Positions 25,590 to 34,255 are shown, counted from the stretch's first letter. The stretch is DNA of 50,565 bases from JAUWOY01 sp034431315 (GCA_034431315.1 DAOUDK010000118.1:1-50565), one strand, 5' to 3'. Notes: generated by a model from the sequence alone, not told the origin. Made by a program: numbers and translations.

Positions 25590-26303
25590 CTACTCCATCC
25601 CCAGATAAGCTTTCTGCACCATCGGGTTTTGCCGAAGTCCGTCGGCCGTGTCGCTCAAGACGATCTCCCCCGTCTGAAGGACGTAGCCCCGGTCGGCAAA
25701 CTGGAGCGCCATGTGGGCGTTCTGCTCGACGAGCAGGATCGTCGTTCCATCACGGTTTATCTCCTGGATCGTCTCGAAGAAGTTCTCCACCAGGACGGGC
25801 GCCAGCCCCATCGAAGGCTCGTCCAGCAACATCAATCGTGGGCGCGCCATCAGAGCGCGGGCGGTGGAAAGCATCTGCTGCTCGCCTCCGCTCAACGTTC
25901 CGGCCACCTGGCTCCTCCGCTCCTTGAGGCGAGGAAAGAGAGTGAAAGCGCGCTCCAGATCCTCGGCGATGCCCGCGCGATCGCTGCGGTGGTAGGCCCC
26001 CATGTCCAGGTTTTCAGCGACGGTGAGCTTGGCGAAGACGCGTCGCCCTTCTGGCACCAGGGCCACGCCCTTGTAGACGATTTCGTGGGCCTTGTAGTCG
26101 GCCAGGTCCTCGCCTTCGAGGAAGACCTTACCCTGGCGGGGCTTGAGCAGCCCGGCGATCGTCCACAGGGTGGTCGACTTCCCGGCGCCGTTGGCACCGA
26201 TCAGCGTCACGATCTCGCCTTCCTCGACAGTGAGTGAGATGCCCTTCAAGGCCTGGATGTTGCCGTAGTAGGTATGTATGTTATCAACTTCTAACATCGG
26301 CAT
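25590..26303 (-). CDS. livF: Branched-chain amino-acid ABC transporter ATPase LivF
   Basis: A 237-residue ATPase of the branched-chain/hydrophobic amino-acid importer. Walker A GANGAGKS, signature LSGGEQQML, Walker B LMLLDEPSMGLAP and the LVEQNAHMAL segment mark it as LivF rather than LivG. It is the last gene of the livKHMGF run, 30 bp after livG, with a hairpin in between. Confidence 0.94.
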   Translation of the reverse strand: MPMLEVDNIHTYYGNIQALKGISLTVEEGEIVTLIGANGAGKSTTLWTIAGLLKPRQGKVFLEGEDLADYKAHEIVYKGVALVPEGRRVFAKLTVAENLDMGAYHRSDRAGIAEDLERAFTLFPRLKERRSQVAGTLSGGEQQMLSTARALMARPRLMLLDEPSMGLAPVLVENFFETIQEINRDGTTILLVEQNAHMALQFADRGYVLQTGEIVLSDTADGLRQNPMVQKAYLGME

Positions 26304-26320
26304 AGAGGTTACTCCTCGAA

Positions 26321-26351
26321 GACCCTAAAGGTTTCAAAAACCTTTAGGGTC
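26321..26351 (-). other. Intra-operon hairpin at the livG/livF junction
   Basis: gaccctaaagg (26321-26331) pairs perfectly with 26341-26351 over 11 bp. It overlaps the livG stop codon (26334). A stem placed here may hide the livF start region or stabilise processed mRNA; it lacks a U-run. Confidence 0.55.
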
Positions 26352-27140
26352 TGCGTTGTTAGTGGCCAGGCCGGTAGCAGCGCCTCGTCCGAGGTAGGCT
26401 TCGATCACGCGCGGGTTGCGCTGGATCTCCTCCGGGGTACCTTCGGCGATTTTGCTCCCAAAGTCAATCACCGTCAACCGCTCGGAGATGCTCATCGCCA
26501 CGCGCATGTTGTGTTCGATCAGCAGGATGGTGATCTCGAGCTCGTCGCGCAAGTTGCGGATGAACTTTACCATTTCCACGGCCTCACGCGGGTTCATGCC
26601 TGCCGTCGGCTCGTCGAGGAGCAGCAGACTGGGCTTGCCAGCCAGGGCGCGCGCGATCTCCAAACGCCGCTGATCGCCGTAGGGCAGGTTCTTGGCCAGG
26701 AGATCTCCCTTACCCGTCAGGCCCACAAACCGGAGCAGCCTGTTGGCCTCCTCCACCGCGTTCGTCTCTTCCTTCCGCATGGCCTTTGAGCCGATGATGG
26801 CTCCGATCCAACCGCGCTTCAGTTGCGGCTCCATGCCGACCAGGATGTTCTCGATGGCGCTCATGTTGGTAAAGAGACGGATGTTCTGGTAGGTGCGGGT
26901 GATGCCCAGGCGGGCGACCCGGTCCGGCGACCGCCCGTTCAGCAAGTGGTTGTTGAAGAAAATCTGGCCTTCGTCGAACCTGTAGAACCCGGTGATGCAG
27001 TTGAAGAAAGTGGTCTTCCCCGCCCCGTTCGGTCCGATAAGACTGACGATGCTGCCTTCGGGGACGTCGAAGTCGAAACTATTGACCGCCGTCAGGCCGC
27101 CGAAGTTCTTGGTGACTTGCTTGGAAGTAAGAATAGCCAT
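26334..27140 (-). CDS. livG: Branched-chain amino-acid ABC transporter ATPase LivG
   Basis: A 268-residue ATPase. Walker A GPNGAGKT, then a long insert with FYRFDEGQIFFNNHLLNG and RTYQNIRLF, a degenerate signature (YGDQRRLEIARAL), Walker B LLLLDEPTAGMNP and LIEHNMRVAM. The YGDQRR signature is usual for LivG. It lies 19 bp after livM. The last ~12 residues (TNNADPKGF) end within the junction hairpin. Confidence 0.94.
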   Translation of the reverse strand: MAILTSKQVTKNFGGLTAVNSFDFDVPEGSIVSLIGPNGAGKTTFFNCITGFYRFDEGQIFFNNHLLNGRSPDRVARLGITRTYQNIRLFTNMSAIENILVGMEPQLKRGWIGAIIGSKAMRKEETNAVEEANRLLRFVGLTGKGDLLAKNLPYGDQRRLEIARALAGKPSLLLLDEPTAGMNPREAVEMVKFIRNLRDELEITILLIEHNMRVAMSISERLTVIDFGSKIAEGTPEEIQRNPRVIEAYLGRGAATGLATNNADPKGF

Positions 27141-27159
27141 AAGTTTTATCCCCCTGCGA

Positions 27160-28881
27160 TTATGCAGATGAACCAGTCTCGATCAGGCTCCCTCCACCCG
27201 CTGGCAAGGGTTCCTCATTGGTGCGCAATTCGCGCTTCATGACCTCAGACGGCCAGAGACCTTCCGGGCGAGCGACCATCATCACGATCAGCAGCGCGCC
27301 GTACATCAGCATGCGGTACTCGGCGAACTCGCGTAAGAGTTCCGGCAGCCCGACCAGGAAGAGTGCTCCCACCACCACGCCAGGCAGGCTCCCTATGCCG
27401 CCCACGATGATCAGGCACAACACATTGATAGAAACCATCAGGTTGAAACTGTGAGGGAAAATCGAGCCCAACTTGCTGGCAAAGATCGCCCCCCCCATCC
27501 CGGCAAAGGCAGCGCCGATGGCAAAGGCCAATAGTTTTGTCTTGACCAGGTTGATGCCCATCGCTTCGGCTACGTCCTCATCCTCGCGTAGTGCCCTCCA
27601 TTGCCGCCCCATGCGCGCATCCCGCAGCCGCCAGGAGACAAATAAAGCGAGCAGGCAGCCGCCCAGGATTACATAGTACAGGTGCTCCGGTTTGACAAGT
27701 TCCATACCGGCGACAGAGACGTTGGGAATCTTCAGGATGCCCTGTGCACCGCCGATCCAAGGAGCCAGAAAGTCCGACAGCACCAGGATGCGGATGATCT
27801 CTCCAAAGCCGAGGGTGACGATCGCCAGGTAGTCGCCGCGCATCTTTAGCACCGGAATGACCAGGATAAGGCCCATCAACACCGCAGCGAGCACCGAAAA
27901 GGGCAGAGCGGTCCAGAACGATAGGCCCGCCACGCCATACTCGCTAGGGGTGAGCAGGGCCATGGTGTAGGCCCCGATGGCGAAGAAGGCCACGTACCCC
28001 AGGTGCAGCATGCCGGCGAAGCCGACCACGATGTTCAGCCCCAACCCCATCAGGACATATATGCCGATGTTGTCAACTACCTCGGTCAGATAGGTGCGCA
28101 GGAACAGCGGCAGGAACAGCAAGAGCAGGATCCCCAGACCGATTCCGCCCCAGCGCAGGTTCCGCTGCCGCTCGGGTGGGAGCGCATTGACGCGCGCCTT
28201 GATTCCCTCCCCTCGGCTGTTCCACCAGGCACTCAACCCCGCGACGATCAAAAAAACCAACGAGGCGCCCAGTATGGACAACCCCCTGGCCGCAAACACG
28301 AATCGTCTGATCGCCAGGCCAAGCCCCTGGTTGCCCCATGCCAGGATAATGACCTCGGCCAGCAGCCCGATCAAAAAGACCGCCGCCAGGCCCCAGATCA
28401 GCGGCTGCCGCACGCGCGAGGGCAGCAGGGGGATACCAGCCCCGATCAAACCCAGCACGGACGCTACCACTATCAGGATCAGAGACCCCAGTGCCTGCCC
28501 CTGTCCAAAAGTCAGCATCTCCAGCAGCGCAGGCGAGACATAAGGCATAAACTGGCGCAGATTGAGCGGCTCGGCTATCAAAACCAGGGCGACCAACGGC
28601 AGGCTGGAGAGCAGACCAATCACCAACCCGCCCAGGAGCGTATTGCCCGCGCCGCCACCGGAAAACCGCTGAGCCGCGATGTATCCGCAACCCAGAGCCG
28701 CTCCGAAAAGGAAAACGTGACCCACAGAGACCATCCCGCCGATGATGTCACGTCTGGCAAACGTCCCTACCATGCCGATCAGGTTGAGCGATAACGCGAT
28801 AACCGCAGCCAGGAGTCCCAGCCGCACGATCTCGCCCCAGTTGAAGCGTGTTTCTGTTTCCATTGTCGTTGTCATCGTCAT
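27160..28881 (-). CDS. livM: Branched-chain amino-acid ABC transporter permease LivM, extended
   Basis: A 573-residue permease. The C-terminal ~320 residues are a standard LivM (GLNIVVGFAGMLHLGYVAFFAIGAY, ALREDEDVAEAMGIN, IVGGIGSLPGVVVGA, EGLWPSEVMKREL). Before it is an unusually long N-terminal part of ~250 residues with about six further hydrophobic segments, beyond the ~425-residue E. coli LivM. This region has no motif I recognise. The start at 28881, only 4 bp after livH, is supported by MTMTTTMETETRFNWGE being followed at once by a membrane helix. It pairs with LivH. Confidence 0.9.
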   Translation of the reverse strand: MTMTTTMETETRFNWGEIVRLGLLAAVIALSLNLIGMVGTFARRDIIGGMVSVGHVFLFGAALGCGYIAAQRFSGGGAGNTLLGGLVIGLLSSLPLVALVLIAEPLNLRQFMPYVSPALLEMLTFGQGQALGSLILIVVASVLGLIGAGIPLLPSRVRQPLIWGLAAVFLIGLLAEVIILAWGNQGLGLAIRRFVFAARGLSILGASLVFLIVAGLSAWWNSRGEGIKARVNALPPERQRNLRWGGIGLGILLLLFLPLFLRTYLTEVVDNIGIYVLMGLGLNIVVGFAGMLHLGYVAFFAIGAYTMALLTPSEYGVAGLSFWTALPFSVLAAVLMGLILVIPVLKMRGDYLAIVTLGFGEIIRILVLSDFLAPWIGGAQGILKIPNVSVAGMELVKPEHLYYVILGGCLLALFVSWRLRDARMGRQWRALREDEDVAEAMGINLVKTKLLAFAIGAAFAGMGGAIFASKLGSIFPHSFNLMVSINVLCLIIVGGIGSLPGVVVGALFLVGLPELLREFAEYRMLMYGALLIVMMVARPEGLWPSEVMKRELRTNEEPLPAGGGSLIETGSSA

Positions 28882-28885
28882 CTCC

Positions 28886-29959
28886 CTAAGCCTTCTTCTC
28901 GGCTAACGGCTCGCCCATGATGCCCTGGGGCCGGACCAGCAGTACCAGCACCAGCATGGTGAAGGCGATCACGTCCTTGAGCTGGTAGGGCGAGGTTATG
29001 CCCAACCCCTCCAGAAATAGACTTGGTCCAACCGATTCGAACAGCCCCAGGAGCAATCCGCCCAGCGCGGCCCCTGGGACGCTGCCGATGCCTCCCAGCA
29101 CGGCGGCGGTAAACGCCTTGAGGCCTGGGAAAAAACCCATAAAAAAGTGCACCTGCCGGTACATCAGTGCGTACAACACCCCGGCCGCTCCGGCCATCGC
29201 CGCACCGACGGCAAAGGTGATCATGATCACCCGGTCCACGTCAATCCCCATCAGGGCAGCGACGTCTTTGTCCTCCGACACGGCGCGCATCGCCTTCCCC
29301 ATCCTGGTGCGCATGACGAAGATATACAATCCGATCAGCATCAGGACTGAGGCCACGATCACGACGACCTGGGACTTTAAGATTTCCAGCCCCAAAATGG
29401 TCCATGATCCTTTTAGAAGAGCGACGTCGGGAAAGGCGGTGATGCCGGAACCGTACAGGCCGCGGAAGAAATACTGCCAGAAGAACGAAGCGCCGATGGC
29501 CGTGATCAACGGCACCAGGCGCGGGGCGCGCCGGAGCGGGCGATAGGCCACGCGCTCCGTCAGCACGGCGATGCCCATCGAGGTGGCTATGGCCACGACA
29601 GCGATGACGAGTAAGGCCCAGACTGGATGGCGATCCGTGAATCCGGACTTACTCAGGGGGATGGCAACGAAGACGGTGGCGGTAAAGATGCCCGCCATGA
29701 AGAACTCACCGTGAGCGAAATTGATCATGAGCAACACGCCGTACACCAGCGTGTAACCGAGCGCGATCAGCGCGTAGAGGCTGCCCTGAGCCAGGCCAAA
29801 AACCAGGAAGTCCAGCCACTGCTCAGTAGAATACCGATTATTTAGCATGGTGGCCACGGTTCCCCATAAGACGGCCACAATGATCACGATGCGGAACACC
29901 CACATAACAAGGTCTAGATAGTCAATGTTCTCAAACCGCTGACGTATAGTCGTTTGCAT
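28886..29959 (-). CDS. livH: Branched-chain amino-acid ABC transporter permease LivH
   Basis: A 357-residue permease from the ATG at 29959, behind GGGGAGAG; the frame to 30001 runs through the spacer. Motifs: GLAQGSLYALIALGYTLVYG, INFAHGEFFMAG, RMGKAMRAVSEDKDVAALMGI (EAA-like loop) and VLGGIGSVPGAALGG. About 50 N-terminal residues precede the first conserved helix. 121 bp separate it from livK; that spacer contains a short palindromic stretch but no gene. Confidence 0.93.
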   Translation of the reverse strand: MQTTIRQRFENIDYLDLVMWVFRIVIIVAVLWGTVATMLNNRYSTEQWLDFLVFGLAQGSLYALIALGYTLVYGVLLMINFAHGEFFMAGIFTATVFVAIPLSKSGFTDRHPVWALLVIAVVAIATSMGIAVLTERVAYRPLRRAPRLVPLITAIGASFFWQYFFRGLYGSGITAFPDVALLKGSWTILGLEILKSQVVVIVASVLMLIGLYIFVMRTRMGKAMRAVSEDKDVAALMGIDVDRVIMITFAVGAAMAGAAGVLYALMYRQVHFFMGFFPGLKAFTAAVLGGIGSVPGAALGGLLLGLFESVGPSLFLEGLGITSPYQLKDVIAFTMLVLVLLVRPQGIMGEPLAEKKA

Positions 29960-30080
29960 AGTCTCTCCCCACTTACAGGGATGGGGATGAGTCCTGGCCA
30001 AACCCCACCTGGACTCATCCCCCTCATTCCCAGGATCACCGGTTCCAGACCAACAGCCTGGATGCCGGACGTAAAGCGCA

Positions 30081-31292
30081 CTACTCTACGTACTCCCAGA
30101 TCGGAACGTACTCGCCATTCTGGATCTGGTTGACCGCGATCTCCGGATCGGCGCAGTCGCCGTACTGGTCGCAGTTCAGATTGCCGGTGATGCCGTCAAA
30201 GTCCCTGGTGGCGTACAGCGCATCGCGTATGTCCTGCCGTCCGATGTGCAGCGTGCCATCCTCATCCTGTACCGCGACCTTCTCGATGGCGGCCAGGAGC
30301 ATCATCGTCCCATCGTAGGCGTGGGCGTGGAAGACACTCAACGTCTTGCCGTACTTCTCCAGGTGCACCTCCAGGAAGTGGTCGTAGATTGGATTCTCGT
30401 AGGCCAGGTTCGGGCCCGAGATATACATGTCCTCGCAGGCCTCGCCAGCGGCTTCGACGAAGTCCGGCGAATACATGCCATCCGCGCCCGCCAGGATCGT
30501 GTCCTCCAGGCCAGCGATCTCCCCTGCCTGCCTGGTGATCTGTGCACCCTCGGGGATAAAGATCGGGTAGTAGAGGAACTCCGGCGAGTCCACGGCGATG
30601 GTCGTCAGGAGGGGCCGCATGTCGGTGTCGCCCACGTTGACCGCCTCCTGAGCCGTGATGGTGCCGCCCATTTCCTTGAACGTGTTGGCGAACACCTCCT
30701 GCAACTGGTCGGCGTAGGGGCTGCCGTCGTGGATCGTGGCGGCTGTACGCGCGCCCAACTCGTCGTACACGAACTTCGCCATGGCCGCGCCCTGGATGTT
30801 GTCGTTGTGGCAAATGCGGATGTAGCCAGGATTCCAGGCCAAGTCAGGATTCGTCAGCGACGGGGCGGTGTTGGAGGGCGAGAGTAGCACCATGCCGGCG
30901 TCGGAAGCGATCCTCGAGGCCGGCTCGCCCGCGCTGGAGCAGTTGGTGCCGATGACCCCGATCAGGCTGGGGTCGGCAGCCAGCTTGGTGAGGGCCGTCT
31001 GGCCACCCTCGGCGCTGCACATGGAGTCCTCACCCACCAGCTCGATCGGATGTCCGAGGATTTCTGTGTCGTGGTCACCAACGGCGATCTCAATGCCGTT
31101 CCGAGAGTCTATGCCCAGCGATTCGTTCGGGCCACTGAGCACCAGAGCGTAGCCGATACGGATCGGGTCACCCGGCGCAATGGTCACGCAGGCGATTGCG
31201 TCCGTGCACTCGAAGGGCGCGACCTTGGGCCCGCAGGCTGACACGAGCAGAACGGTCAACATCAGAATGCTAAGAACTTTACTGTACTTCAT
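30081..31292 (-). CDS. livK: Branched-chain amino-acid ABC transporter binding lipoprotein (Peripla_BP_6)
   Basis: A 403-residue type I binding protein with lipobox VLLVSAC at residues 14-20, so it is membrane-anchored. Motifs: GDPIRIGYALVLSGPNESLG, the ligand-binding GTNCSSAGEPAS segment, STS-like SPSNTAPSLT, and a HAHAYDGTMMLLAAIE helix. It starts at 31292 behind GGGAGGAG. First gene of the liv operon. Ligands of this family range from Leu/Ile/Val to amides and urea, so livK is a family-level name. Confidence 0.9.
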   Translation of the reverse strand: MKYSKVLSILMLTVLLVSACGPKVAPFECTDAIACVTIAPGDPIRIGYALVLSGPNESLGIDSRNGIEIAVGDHDTEILGHPIELVGEDSMCSAEGGQTALTKLAADPSLIGVIGTNCSSAGEPASRIASDAGMVLLSPSNTAPSLTNPDLAWNPGYIRICHNDNIQGAAMAKFVYDELGARTAATIHDGSPYADQLQEVFANTFKEMGGTITAQEAVNVGDTDMRPLLTTIAVDSPEFLYYPIFIPEGAQITRQAGEIAGLEDTILAGADGMYSPDFVEAAGEACEDMYISGPNLAYENPIYDHFLEVHLEKYGKTLSVFHAHAYDGTMMLLAAIEKVAVQDEDGTLHIGRQDIRDALYATRDFDGITGNLNCDQYGDCADPEIAVNQIQNGEYVPIWEYVE

Positions 31293-31306
31293 TTGTTATC
31301 TCCTCC

Positions 31307-31396
31307 CTATTTTTTGCTATTTCCGAGTGGCCGAAGGCAGCCCAAGCCTGCAAGCCAGCTCAGATGGATTGATCGCACCATACCATAGGCTTTCAT
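31307..31396 (-). CDS. Possible 29-residue upstream ORF in the liv leader
   Basis: ATG 31396 follows AAGGAGG by only 2 nt and opens a 29-codon frame ending in TAG at 31307, directly before the livK ribosome site. The spacing is poor, but the ATG six codons later is better placed. The peptide (MKAYGMVRSIHLSWLAGLG...) has no run of regulatory codons. It could couple to livK or be chance. Confidence 0.25.
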   Translation of the reverse strand: MKAYGMVRSIHLSWLAGLGCLRPLGNSKK

Positions 31397-31554
31397 CACC
31401 TCCTTCTTTTCTTCCAGATTATAACAGCAATGGCGAAAAAAGACAAATCCCAATTTCTCCAGCCCTCACCCAGACAGGCAGCCTTCACATGTCTTTTCTC
31501 GTCCCACCATCAGAAGCCAAGACCAACTTCAGTAGAGGCAGACAATTAGCAAGT

Positions 31555-31583
31555 ATTATAGGGGAAACCAGGTAATTTGTCAA
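31555..31583 (-). promoter_or_regulatory. Perfect-consensus sigma-70 promoter of the liv operon
   Basis: On the minus strand TTGACA (31583-31578), 17-bp spacer, TATAAT (31560-31555). The predicted transcript starts near 31549, giving a ~255-nt leader before livK with no strong terminator visible. Confidence 0.85.
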
Positions 31584-31683
31584 GGATTGTTTCCCCTTCT
31601 CTTTTGAGCCGAATTGTGGTAAAATTGCTGATACAATGCCAAACGTTAGGAGCAATCATCAACGATAACTGAGGAAGCCGGAG

Positions 31684-32490
31684 TTGAATGAACCGATCTT
31701 TTTAAAACTTGGAGGATCGCTGATAACTGATAAAAGCAGAGAGGCGATGGCGAGGGAGGAAGTCATCAGACGGGCGGCACGGGAGATAAAGGAGGCGCTG
31801 GCTGCCAGGCCCGACCTCCGGCTCCTGCTGGGCCACGGCAGCGGCTCCTTCGGCCACTTCGTCGCTCAGCGCCACGGCCTGCTTGAGGGCGGCCCACCCA
31901 ACTGGCCGGGCTATGCCGAGACGGGCGCGGCAGCCGCCCGCCTCAATCGCCTGCTGACGGACATCTTTCTGGCAGAAGGCGTGCCCGTCGTCTCCATCCA
32001 GCCCTCGGCCTCGGCCCACTGCTGGGGTGGCGAGCTCGTCAGCATGGCAACGGAGCCCATCGAACTGATGCTGCGCCACGGCCTGGCGCCACTGGTCTAC
32101 GGCGACGTGGCCCTGGACGAGGTGCGGGGCTGCACCATCATCTCCACCGAACAGGTCTTCGCCTACCTGGCCGACCACCTCGAGCCTGGGCGGATCGTGC
32201 TGGCTGGCCAGGTAGAGGGCGTCTTCACCGCCGACCCGCTCCGGGACGCATCCGCCCGGTTGATCCCGGAGATCTCGCGCCAGAACTTCCATCAGGTGGA
32301 GCATAAGCTGGCTGGCTCTCACGGCGTTGACGTGACGGGCGGGATGCTGACCAAGGTGCGGATCATGTATGCCCTGGTACAGGAGCGGCCTGAGCTCAAG
32401 GTGCAGCTCGTCTCAGGCCGGCAGCCGGGCATGATCAAGCGAGCGCTGCTGGAGCCGGACCTTGAGCAAGGGACAACTATTCGCTTTTGA
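31684..32490 (+). CDS. ipk: Isopentenyl phosphate kinase (archaeal-type amino-acid kinase fold)
   Basis: A 268-residue amino-acid-kinase-fold protein that would phosphorylate isopentenyl phosphate to isopentenyl diphosphate. The N-terminal FLKLGGSLITDKS and the GHGSGSFGH motif (50-58) with His58, the residue that separates IPK from other family kinases, are clear; VYGDVALD, GVFTADP and GVDVTGGMLTKV complete the site. The start is a TTG at 31684 after GAGGAAG; the ATG at 31688 is out of frame. In Chloroflexota this enzyme is known to work with phosphomevalonate decarboxylase in a modified mevalonate route. Confidence 0.88.
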   Translation: MNEPIFLKLGGSLITDKSREAMAREEVIRRAAREIKEALAARPDLRLLLGHGSGSFGHFVAQRHGLLEGGPPNWPGYAETGAAAARLNRLLTDIFLAEGVPVVSIQPSASAHCWGGELVSMATEPIELMLRHGLAPLVYGDVALDEVRGCTIISTEQVFAYLADHLEPGRIVLAGQVEGVFTADPLRDASARLIPEISRQNFHQVEHKLAGSHGVDVTGGMLTKVRIMYALVQERPELKVQLVSGRQPGMIKRALLEPDLEQGTTIRF

Positions 32491-32504
32491 ACTTTGATGG
32501 GCGA

Positions 32505-32645
32505 AGCTGGCCGCCCCGAGCTAAAGCTCTGGGCTAAAAGAACAAAGCCCTGCGGGCTAGAAGATTCAGCCCCGAAGCATGCCCTGAGCCCGCCGAAGGG
32601 GGGCTTCGTTCTCTCAGCGCGGGGACTTTAGCCCCGCGCGGTCCA
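32505..32645. repeat. Intergenic repeat segment with small palindromes
   Basis: Words agccctgcgggct and cgcggggactttagccccgc form small stems, mixed with a ccctgagcccgccgaagggg word like those near 8480 and 10410. No coding potential is visible. Confidence 0.45.
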
Positions 32646-32689
32646 GGACTAACTGCACAGGCTTGAGTTTTGAGCTTGAAAGGGGAACA

Positions 32690-33373
32690 ATGATCGCAGC
32701 TTTCTTTGATCTCGATGGCACTCTGTGCGCTGAGCACGTCTGGCAAGCTTTCAACAGGTATTTCACCGAACACCGCCGCCGGCGGCTCCTCCTTAATGCT
32801 TTTCTAGCCACCCACCTCTCCTTGTGGCCGCTGCACCGCCTGGGCCTATTGAGCCGAGCGCGATTCTTCCGCCTGTGGGTCAAAAACATGCCCTGCCTCC
32901 TCGTTGGCCTGCGGCCTGAAGAGAGCCAGGAGATCTTCCGCTGGGTCACTGATCAGGCCCTCATCCCTTCCCTGCGCCCTGACGTAGCTGAGGTCTTACG
33001 TCAACACCAGGCCAAAGGCCACCAGGTGATATTGGTCTCCGGTGCCTTCGAGGAACTGCTGGCCTGCCTCGGGGAGCGACTGGGGGTGCAGCACGTGGTG
33101 GGCACGAGATTGGAGCTAAAACGCGGCAGATACTCAGGCCGGGCCGTAACGCCCTGCTTTGGCCACGATAAGGTAACCCTCCTCACCGAACTCTTGGCAA
33201 AAAGCCGCCTGGACATAGACTTAAGCCAAAGCTTCGCCTACGGAGACAGCATCTTCGACGTCCCCGTGCTCGAGCTCGTGGGCAACCCCGTTGCCGTCTA
33301 TCCCGACGACGAGTTGTGGGACTATGCCTCGCAGGAGGGGTGGCGGATTCTCGGAGAGCCAAAAGAGACATGA
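32690..33373 (+). CDS. HAD-IB family phosphatase (SerB-like fold)
   Basis: A 227-residue haloacid dehalogenase phosphatase, class IB. Motif I is FFDLDGTL right after the ATG at 32690 (ribosome site GAAAGGGGAA); motif II is VILVSGAFEELL; motif III is HDK; motif IV is YGDSIFDVPVL. The HAD-IB order (SG in motif II, GDSxxDxPML in motif IV) is met. Substrate is unknown: phosphoserine or lyso-phospholipid-type phosphates are typical. It follows ipk by 200 bp of repeat-rich spacer. Confidence 0.88.
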   Translation: MIAAFFDLDGTLCAEHVWQAFNRYFTEHRRRRLLLNAFLATHLSLWPLHRLGLLSRARFFRLWVKNMPCLLVGLRPEESQEIFRWVTDQALIPSLRPDVAEVLRQHQAKGHQVILVSGAFEELLACLGERLGVQHVVGTRLELKRGRYSGRAVTPCFGHDKVTLLTELLAKSRLDIDLSQSFAYGDSIFDVPVLELVGNPVAVYPDDELWDYASQEGWRILGEPKET

Positions 33374-33412
33374 GGGTATTGGCTTTGAGCCCTGCAGAAA
33401 AAGATGAAACGT

Positions 33413-33449
33413 AAAGAGGCCACCGCTCATTGATGAGGGTGGCCTCTTT
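33413..33449. terminator. Bidirectional terminator between HAD-IB and DUF1232 genes
   Basis: aaagaggccacc (33413-33424) pairs perfectly with ggtggcctcttt (33438-33449); A-rich on one side, T-rich on the other. The flanking genes are convergent. Confidence 0.88.
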
Positions 33450-33468
33450 GTTCACATCTGGATGCTGA

Positions 33469-33873
33469 CTACTCTTCTTCGTCTTCCTCGACAACACGAT
33501 AGGGAGCCTCAATGTACCCGGAGGGCGGTGGCTTCTGAGATGGCTCTTCATCTACTACCCGATAGGAGCCGGTCACGGAGCTCATCTCCCGCAGGTGGTG
33601 GCGCACAATGTCCTGAGGACAAAGCTCGATGAAGAGCTTCACCCCCAGCAGGATGACGGCGATGTCATCTAACTGACCCAGGCCCAGGGCAAGGTCGGGT
33701 ATGAAGTCAATGGGAAATAGGAGATAGAGCAACGTGGCTGGCGGGATCGTCTTCAGCCAAGCTGAGACGTCTGGGTCCCGAAGCAAGCGCCACACCAGCC
33801 TGGCGTTCTTGATGATCGAAGCCAAAACGCCGGCTGTCTCACCGAGATCGGAAGCTTTCCCTTGTTTAGCCAT
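33469..33873 (-). CDS. DUF1232 (YkvA-like) small membrane protein
   Basis: A 134-residue protein from ATG 33873, chosen for its GGGGGAG site; the frame to 33930 has none. The DUF1232 signature is present: LLRDPDVSAWLKTIPPATLLYLLFPIDFIPD and a GQLDDIAVILLG segment, which form one or two membrane helices. The C-terminus is acidic (EEDEEE). Function of the family is unknown. Confidence 0.85.
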   Translation of the reverse strand: MAKQGKASDLGETAGVLASIIKNARLVWRLLRDPDVSAWLKTIPPATLLYLLFPIDFIPDLALGLGQLDDIAVILLGVKLFIELCPQDIVRHHLREMSSVTGSYRVVDEEPSQKPPPSGYIEAPYRVVEEDEEE

Positions 33874-33998
33874 AACTCCCCCTTTCGCAACACCCAAGGA
33901 TATTATAGCCCCTATCTCTCTTTTTGGCAACTCTGCAAACGGATGGGGACGAGAAGAGGTCTGGCTTTCTTTTTTGGCAACCCCGCAATTAGCCTGAT

Positions 33999-34027
33999 TT
34001 GACCTTTTCGTCCATCAGTAGTATAGT
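33999..34027 (+). promoter_or_regulatory. Sigma-70 promoter of the structured RNA / SBP operon
   Basis: TTGACC (33999-34004), 17-bp spacer, TATAGT (34022-34027). Transcription should begin near 34034. Confidence 0.75.
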
Positions 34028-34033
34028 ATAGAG

Positions 34034-34178
34034 GCCACCGACCGCATGGCGCGGCGGTGAGCAAGTCAGTAGCTTTCCACGAACAACTGTAGTCGCTTGG
34101 ATCGCCGAGGCGACCGAGACGGCGGGAATCCTTAGCTTGGCAATTACCCAGCCCCTTGGCACGCCCCAAGGGGTTTTT
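34034..34178 (+). ncRNA. Candidate structured leader RNA or sRNA ending in an intrinsic terminator
   Basis: About 145 nt between the promoter and a textbook terminator (CCCCTTGG 34152-34159 with CCAAGGGG 34166-34173, then TTTTT). Internal stems include CACCG(A)CCGC/GCGGCGGTG, CAAG...CTTG enclosing CAGT/ACTG, and TCGCC/GGCGA. The RNA ends 77 nt before the ATG of the SBP gene on the same strand, so it may be an attenuator or riboswitch, or a stand-alone sRNA. It matches no family I can name. Confidence 0.6.
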
Positions 34179-34255
34179 GCATAGCTCAAATGAGCCGCTC
34201 AACCGAGCCTCCTGCCCTCCGGCCCTCACTCATCAAATATCTGAGGAGGTACCGA

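Noticed and set aside
34034..34178. tRNA, tmRNA, SRP RNA or known riboswitch
   Set aside because: No T-loop, CCA end, GGAA-tetraloop SRP signature or any riboswitch consensus I can recall matches the sequence.
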